From assembly GCA_023301785.1 (NCBI GenBank), contig JALZUF010000101.1, forward strand, positions 1-10,715: 10,715 bases of DNA, read 5' to 3'. A model generated the notes under the pieces. The model did no database searches. It was given only the letters and a program-made list of their open reading frames with translations, and was not told the origin of the DNA. The translations under genes and the position numbers were made by a program. Origin of the DNA: Alphaproteobacteria bacterium (GTDB lineage: Bacteria; Pseudomonadota; Alphaproteobacteria; Micavibrionales; Micavibrionaceae). Shown piece by piece: positions 6,244-10,715 of this stretch (position 1 is its first letter; each line of letters opens with the position of its first letter).

Positions 6244-8358
6244 TTATTTACCTGATAACTTTTTAATGATTTCATCACGTGGACCATCTGCGACAATCTT
6301 GCCTCTATCAACTAAAATTAAACGATTAACCAATGGTAATAGAGATGTTCTATGTGTGATCATAATAAACGTTTTAGTTTTTATAAATTCAATAAGAGAT
6401 TTTTTTACACGTGCCTCTAAGGCATTATCCATACCTGTTGTTGGCTCATCAAAAACGAGAACTTGAGGGTCACGAATCATTGCCCGCGCCAATGAAATAG
6501 CTTGACGTTGTCCCCCAGAAAGCCTTTTACCACTTTCACCGACATCCATATCAAGACCTTCACCTGTTTGCCCCATCACCAAATCAAGACCAGACATTTC
6601 GACAATGCGTTTTAGATGTTTTTGATCAACATCATCATTCTCACCCATTAAGATATTTTCTCTAATTGTGCCACTAAAGAAAAATGGATCTTGAGGAACA
6701 TAACCAATAGAACGATGTAGTTCAGAAGGTGCGATAGAATGGTATGCAAATGTATCTAAAAATATACTACCTTGTGATGGTGTGATAAGCCCAGAAATCA
6801 CTTTACTTAAAGTTGTTTTACCTGCACCTGTTTGACCAATGACACCAATGTGATCACCCGCTGCAATTTTTAGATTATTTTTATATAGCGCAGGTCTTGC
6901 TTGCCCTGGATATTGATAGCTTAGGTCTTCAATGATGATTGAACCATTAAACGGCCCTTTGACACCTTTTTTACGGCTTTGGATATCTTCGTGTGGCAGT
7001 TGGAAAATTTTATCAATCGTTTCAAGAACATCTTTTGATTGTTTTAAACGCGTAATCACACTGGAGAAACCAGCCACCGGAGCAATAGCACGGCTATAGA
7101 TTATAGAACAAGCAATCAAACCACCTATGGTTAATGCGCCCGCTTCAATCTGGTAAACACCCAAAAAAATCATAGAGACGTAACCGATTTGTGTCACCAA
7201 AGCAGACACATTCGTAATCGTTGAATTCACCATAGAATTTTTAAAGGCCGCTTCAGAAGCATTTTCAGAGGCAATTTTCCATTTCAAAAGTTTATGCCCA
7301 GCCGCATTTAAAACCTTGATCGTGTAAATTCCTGCCAAAAGTTCTAATAGAATTTTAGATTTTCCCTGCATAGTAGTGAAGTGACTTTTTGTCGAACGAT
7401 TCACTGGAATTTGCGCCAAGACATTGATAAGCACAACAACAACAGATGCCGCGATCGGGACAATGGCCAGAGCAGGTGCAATAAAGTAAATGATCAGCGT
7501 AAAGAGAATAAAGAACGGAATATCAACAATTGTAGGGATAAAACGCGACGCGTAAAATTCTCGAATACCTTGGAGTTCACGGAACAGATTTGATTTTTCA
7601 CCAACCGATAAACCGATATCAACATCCTTAATATGCATAAGGCGTTCAATCAAATCATAATCATGCTTTACAGATATGCTCATCGCAATACGTTCCAAAA
7701 TATAGGAACGCATAAGCTTGAAGAATAAATCAAAACAAAGCGCAAAAATCACGCCCGTTGTTAAAACGATTAAAGTATCTTGCGCAAAGTTAATGACCAC
7801 TCTGTCATAAACGTTCATAGTATAAAGCGGCACGGCAAGAGCGAGAAGATTAATAAATATTGAGCACAGAATAATTTCAGCATACTTACCCCAAAACGAG
7901 GTAATTGGATCCCAGAACCAATCAATGCGGTGGCCATATTTTAAATGAGCTAAATCAAGACTACTCTCATTTTCCTTAGGCGTTAAAACAAGAGCACGCC
8001 CCGTATAATCTTTTTTAACATCATCAATAGAGATTTCTTTTTTATCACGACCTGGAAAAACAAAACGGCCTTTTTCTTTAGTATCTGGATAATAGACACA
8101 AGGCCCTGACTTTAAAACTAAGACAGTTGGCGCATTTAATTTATCTAATTTAGAAAATGATAGTTTGACAGACCTAGTCTTAAAATTCAGTTTTTTGCAG
8201 ATTAAATCAACATCATCAATTTCAATAACATGGTTCTTCTTTGGGATATTATCCAAAAGACCTTTAAAATCAATTTGTACGTCATAGAACGTGAAAACGG
8301 ACTTTAGGCATTCTGCGTAAAGGTCACGTTTTGATATCTGAGCTGTTTCAATTTTCAT
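6244..8358 (-). CDS. Type I secretion ABC transporter (permease-ATPase) with C39-like domain, LapB type
   Basis: This inner-membrane transporter recognises the T1SS substrate and drives export with ATP. It has 704 residues from the ATG at 8358. Residues 1-135 are a C39-like domain: the start 'LYAECLKSVFTFYDV' resembles the family, but I see no catalytic His in the 'LVLKSGPCVYYPD' segment, so it should bind rather than cleave. The membrane domain spans about 150-435. The ATPase domain has Walker A GQTGAGKTT (508-516), Q-loop Gln556, signature LSGGQ (613-617), Walker B VLVFDE (633-638) and H-loop His669, all intact. The same frame opens with a TTG 12 bases further upstream (8370), but the ATG is preceded by GAAAG at good spacing and is preferred. 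Lack of peptidase activity suggests a substrate with a C-terminal, uncleaved signal, consistent with the RTX protein encoded just upstream. Confidence 0.95.
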   Translation of the reverse strand: MKIETAQISKRDLYAECLKSVFTFYDVQIDFKGLLDNIPKKNHVIEIDDVDLICKKLNFKTRSVKLSFSKLDKLNAPTVLVLKSGPCVYYPDTKEKGRFVFPGRDKKEISIDDVKKDYTGRALVLTPKENESSLDLAHLKYGHRIDWFWDPITSFWGKYAEIILCSIFINLLALAVPLYTMNVYDRVVINFAQDTLIVLTTGVIFALCFDLFFKLMRSYILERIAMSISVKHDYDLIERLMHIKDVDIGLSVGEKSNLFRELQGIREFYASRFIPTIVDIPFFILFTLIIYFIAPALAIVPIAASVVVVLINVLAQIPVNRSTKSHFTTMQGKSKILLELLAGIYTIKVLNAAGHKLLKWKIASENASEAAFKNSMVNSTITNVSALVTQIGYVSMIFLGVYQIEAGALTIGGLIACSIIYSRAIAPVAGFSSVITRLKQSKDVLETIDKIFQLPHEDIQSRKKGVKGPFNGSIIIEDLSYQYPGQARPALYKNNLKIAAGDHIGVIGQTGAGKTTLSKVISGLITPSQGSIFLDTFAYHSIAPSELHRSIGYVPQDPFFFSGTIRENILMGENDDVDQKHLKRIVEMSGLDLVMGQTGEGLDMDVGESGKRLSGGQRQAISLARAMIRDPQVLVFDEPTTGMDNALEARVKKSLIEFIKTKTFIMITHRTSLLPLVNRLILVDRGKIVADGPRDEIIKKLSGK

Positions 8359-8397
8359 AGATACTTTCAATCACAAAGATAAAATCTTAATGAGTTA

Positions 8398-8426
8398 AGT
8401 ATACTCTATTTTTAAAGAATTTTAAA
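8398..8426 (-). promoter_or_regulatory. Candidate promoter of the secretion operon
   Basis: On the minus strand, TTTAAA (8421-8426) and TATACT (8398-8403) are separated by 17 bases, giving a leader of about 33 bases before the ATG at 8358. A short inverted repeat, AAGAT-TTT-ATCTT (8376-8388), lies in that leader. The -10 match is good and the -35 is weak, in a very AT-rich spacer. Confidence 0.4.
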
Positions 8427-8469
8427 TATTGGACAGGCAATATTATTAGAAAAAACAACATCTTACGTC

Positions 8470-8490
8470 ATTTTTTAGCTTACAAAAAAT
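8470..8490. terminator. Weak AT-only hairpin after the RTX gene
   Basis: Arms ATTTTTT (8470-8476) and AAAAAAT (8484-8490) flank a 7-base loop, 24 bases past the RTX stop codon. Seven A:T pairs and no G:C stem make a poor terminator. It is the only hairpin I see between the RTX gene and the candidate operon promoter. Confidence 0.2.
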
Positions 8491-8513
8491 TATCTAAATT
8501 ATTATTGAAATTA

Positions 8514-10715
8514 TTAACCTGAAATTGTTAGCTGTGTGCCATTATCCCAATCAATCGTTCTCGTCGAACCAACTGTGCTATCGCCTGAGATTGTAGCGCC
8601 ACTTTGTGTTAAAACGTTAATATCTGTAAGGGCAATCGTGCCAGTATTTACGAAGATAGTTAAATCATTTCCACCTGAAATTGTATCAATATCATCGTTA
8701 CCAATATCAAACATGCCGTCACCGCCCAAATCAATATTTGTAAAATCAAATTCCTCAACATCTGAGAATAAGGCGGCCATATCTGAACCTTCTTGAGTTA
8801 AATCTGCGCCTGTAAAACCAACGGTATCTGTACCACCGTTACCATCTACGGATGATAATGAGGCAATCGCACCTGTATCCATGTTGATTGTGTCACTTCC
8901 TGATGAAAGTAATAGATCTGTAAATCCAGAAATCGTATCTGTACCACCCGCATTTGTTAAAGTACCAGCGCCTGTTCCATCCAAACTACCTGATGAGAAC
9001 CCAGTCGCAATCGCAGAGTAATCAAGTGTATCATTTCCTAAGCCACCATTTAATGTGTCATTTCCTGATGTACCATAAACTGTATCATCGCCCGCACCTG
9101 CATTAATCGTATTCGCTCCGGTATCACCCGTTAGATTATCAGCAAAAGCAGACCCTGTAATATTTTCAAAACCAGAAATTGTATCTGCACCAGCAGCACC
9201 AGATGTTGGACCACCTGTTAAATTAACAGTTACGCCGCCTGTTGCATTCGCATAACTAAGAGTGTCAATTCCGATACCGCCATCTAATGTATCGTTACCA
9301 TCGCCACCTTCAATGATGTCATTACCGTTTCCACCATTCAGAATATTAACACCAGCATCACCTGTGATATTGTCATCACCACCACCACCAGTTGCGTTTT
9401 CAATACTAATGAGGTCATCGTTACCATCACCAGAAGCAGTATCAGTTGCTAAATTAATTAGCACACCAGTTGAATTTGCTTCATAGCTAACTGTGTCATT
9501 ACCCGCCGAGCCACCTTCAATTCTGTTACTTGCAGAACTACTAACGAATGTATCATCACCGGCCGTACCAATGATATTTTCAATACTCTCTAATGTATCA
9601 TTACCATCACCAGTAACCACACCTGTTTCTAGATTGGCATTAATAGCAGAGCCCGAAGTTGAATAGTCAACTAAGTCGTCAGAGCCACCAGCACCATCAA
9701 TATAGTTATCGCCAGTAGAACCGATGAATGTGTCATTAAAGTTAGAGCCTGTTATATCGTGAATATTCATCAGCGAGTCAACACCGCCACCACCAGATGT
9801 AAGATTTGTACGAAGGTTAACAGTCACCGCAGAAGCTGCTGCTGAGTAGCTCACCTCATTTGTTCCACCCGCGCCATCAAATTCATTGTCAGCAGCATTA
9901 CTTACAAATAAATCATTACCTGTTCCGCCTGTTACATTTTCAATACCGGATAATGTGTCCGCACCCTGACCAGAGGCACCACCAGACGCCAAGTTAACGG
10001 TTAAATCAACATTGGCAGATGAGTAATCTGCTAAATCATTCAGGCCAGCACCCCCTTGAAGATCATCAGCGCCGCCGCCACCAATAAGGATATCGTCGCC
10101 TGCGCCACCAATTAAAGTATTGTCGCCGCCATCACCAATTAAGGTATCAGCAAATCCTGATCCTGTGATATTTTCAAAATTAGTTATTGTGTCGTTACCA
10201 GCGCCAGCACCAGAAGCTGTTTCTGATACCAAGCTTGCCGTTACAGAACCCGTTGCAGATGCATAACTTACCGTATCTCCAACTGCACCTTCACCACCAC
10301 CATCAAGCACATTATCCGCAGCATCACTTATGATGGTATCGTCTCCTGCTGTAGCAATAATATTTTCAACACCATTGAGTGTGTCTGTTCCATGACCTGT
10401 TGCTGAATTATTAGCCAAGTCAACTGTAACTGGTCCCGCGATAGATGAGTAATCAACAACATCATTTGATCCAGAACCACCATTATATGTATCATTACCC
10501 GCACTCGTTAGGAATGTGTTATCACCAGACATACCATTTAACGTATCGTTACCCGCGCCGCCATCAAGCACATTATTTTCTGTATTACCTGTGATTGTAT
10601 CGTTATTTGTTCCACCAATTACATTCTCAATACCACTTAATGTGTCAGTACCATCACCACTCGCCGTTCCCGCAGTTAGATTAATATTAAGTATGCCTGT
10701 TGAGGTAGAATAATC
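8514..10715 (-). CDS. Large RTX/adhesin-like T1SS substrate, C-terminal part (N-terminus beyond right edge)
   Basis: The frame is open from the right edge to the TAA at 8514 (733 residues visible); the in-frame GTG at 10571 lies inside a repeat and is not a start. Visible residues 1-565 are tandem modules: a scaffold of about 60 residues ('VSYA...VTVNLA..TASG.G.DTLSGIENITG...DT..GD..N.LDGG.GND'), some extended with RTX nonapeptides of the GGxGxDxUx type that bind calcium in a beta-roll. The last 170 residues are non-repetitive, acidic and end 'DNGTQLTISG', fitting an uncleaved C-terminal T1SS signal. I see no Cys and no Lys in the visible part, and only three Arg. It should be exported in the unfolded state by the adjacent T1SS and fold outside the cell on binding calcium. 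Whether it is a surface adhesin, S-layer-like protein or enzyme depends on the unseen N-terminus. Confidence 0.88.
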   Translation of the reverse strand, partial: DYSTSTGILNINLTAGTASGDGTDTLSGIENVIGGTNNDTITGNTENNVLDGGAGNDTLNGMSGDNTFLTSAGNDTYNGGSGSNDVVDYSSIAGPVTVDLANNSATGHGTDTLNGVENIIATAGDDTIISDAADNVLDGGGEGAVGDTVSYASATGSVTASLVSETASGAGAGNDTITNFENITGSGFADTLIGDGGDNTLIGGAGDDILIGGGGADDLQGGAGLNDLADYSSANVDLTVNLASGGASGQGADTLSGIENVTGGTGNDLFVSNAADNEFDGAGGTNEVSYSAAASAVTVNLRTNLTSGGGGVDSLMNIHDITGSNFNDTFIGSTGDNYIDGAGGSDDLVDYSTSGSAINANLETGVVTGDGNDTLESIENIIGTAGDDTFVSSSASNRIEGGSAGNDTVSYEANSTGVLINLATDTASGDGNDDLISIENATGGGGDDNITGDAGVNILNGGNGNDIIEGGDGNDTLDGGIGIDTLSYANATGGVTVNLTGGPTSGAAGADTISGFENITGSAFADNLTGDTGANTINAGAGDDTVYGTSGNDTLNGGLGNDTLDYSAIATGFSSGSLDGTGAGTLTNAGGTDTISGFTDLLLSSGSDTINMDTGAIASLSSVDGNGGTDTVGFTGADLTQEGSDMAALFSDVEEFDFTNIDLGGDGMFDIGNDDIDTISGGNDLTIFVNTGTIALTDINVLTQSGATISGDSTVGSTRTIDWDNGTQLTISG
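9021..9101 (-). repeat. Three consecutive RTX nonapeptides ending the repeat array
   Basis: AGAGDDTVY, GTSGNDTLN and GGLGNDTLD lie in a row, followed by one degenerate scaffold unit and then the non-repetitive C-terminal region. Confidence 0.85.
9255..9335 (-). repeat. Three consecutive RTX nonapeptides (best match in the window)
   Basis: GGNGNDIIE, GGDGNDTLD and GGIGIDTLS lie in a row. The first two are full matches to the calcium-binding consensus; the third has Ile for Asn before the Asp. Confidence 0.9.
10029..10109 (-). repeat. Three consecutive RTX nonapeptides
   Basis: GGAGDDILI, GGGGADDLQ and GGAGLNDLA lie in a row, close to the GGxGxDxUx calcium-binding consensus. This run makes one scaffold unit 80 residues long. 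Confidence 0.85.

Larger units (their letters stand above)
9026..10715 (-). repeat. Tandem protein repeats, about 60-residue scaffold plus 1-4 RTX nonapeptides
   Basis: Eight good units and one degenerate unit follow one another. Taking the Tyr of each 'SY/DY' start, the spacings are 87, 62, 80, 59, 61, 60, 77 and 78 residues. The excess over 60 is close to 18 or 27, which is two or three extra nonapeptides. Units differ in sequence at many positions, so this is an old repeat rather than a recent DNA expansion. The array probably continues past the right edge. Confidence 0.85.

Noticed and set aside
8359..8370. TTG at 8370 as the start of the ABC transporter
   Set aside because: An ATG 12 bases further on has GAAAG before it at normal spacing; the TTG has no ribosome site.
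10569..10571. GTG at 10571 as the start of the RTX gene
   Set aside because: The frame continues upstream to the window edge with the same repeat pattern; this GTG codes for Val in 'NNVLDGG'.

Overview
The window is a single-strand (minus) locus from a Gram-negative bacterium. It is AT-rich (roughly 40% G+C by eye). An inner-membrane/periplasm/outer-membrane type I secretion system (T1SS), a Sec signal peptide on an autotransporter-like protein, and RTX repeats of the 'SYA..GVTVNLA..TASG.G.DTLSGIENITG' style all point to Pseudomonadota. An alphaproteobacterium is my best guess, but this is inference from style, since no rRNA or housekeeping gene is present.

Layout in the direction of transcription (right to left): (1) 10715-8514, the C-terminal 733 residues of a large RTX/adhesin-like exported protein whose N-terminus lies beyond the right edge. 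(2) A 155-bp AT-rich spacer with a candidate promoter. (3) 8358-6244, a LapB-type T1SS ABC transporter with a degenerate C39-like domain. (4) 6243-4984, a HlyD-family adaptor that starts on the base after the ABC stop. (5) A 63-bp spacer with a perfect 12-bp palindrome and a possible internal promoter. (6) 4920-3250, a MotA/TolQ/ExbB-type channel subunit with a cytoplasmic tail of about 250 residues. (7) 3208-2534, a MotB/OmpA-like partner with a single membrane helix carrying an Asp. (8) 2537-1218, a TolC-family outer-membrane channel overlapping the previous gene by 4 bp. (9) A 99-bp spacer with a candidate promoter. (10) 1118-1, the N-terminal part of a Sec-exported beta-helical, autotransporter-like protein that runs off the left edge.

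Reading as a system: the ABC protein, HlyD adaptor and TolC channel form a complete T1SS conduit, and the adjacent RTX protein is its obvious candidate substrate. Most noteworthy is the two-gene ion-channel module (MotA-like plus MotB/OmpA-like) placed between the adaptor and TolC genes. Its closest functional precedent known to me is SiiB/SiiA of the Salmonella SPI-4 T1SS, where a proton channel assists a giant adhesin. The long cytoplasmic tail also resembles, in architecture only, ZorA of the Zorya defence system. I infer a proton-motive-force-coupled, adhesin-type T1SS. No protease, c-di-GMP receptor, tRNA, rRNA, CRISPR array, insertion sequence or phage gene was seen. No gene-free stretch exceeds 300 bp.
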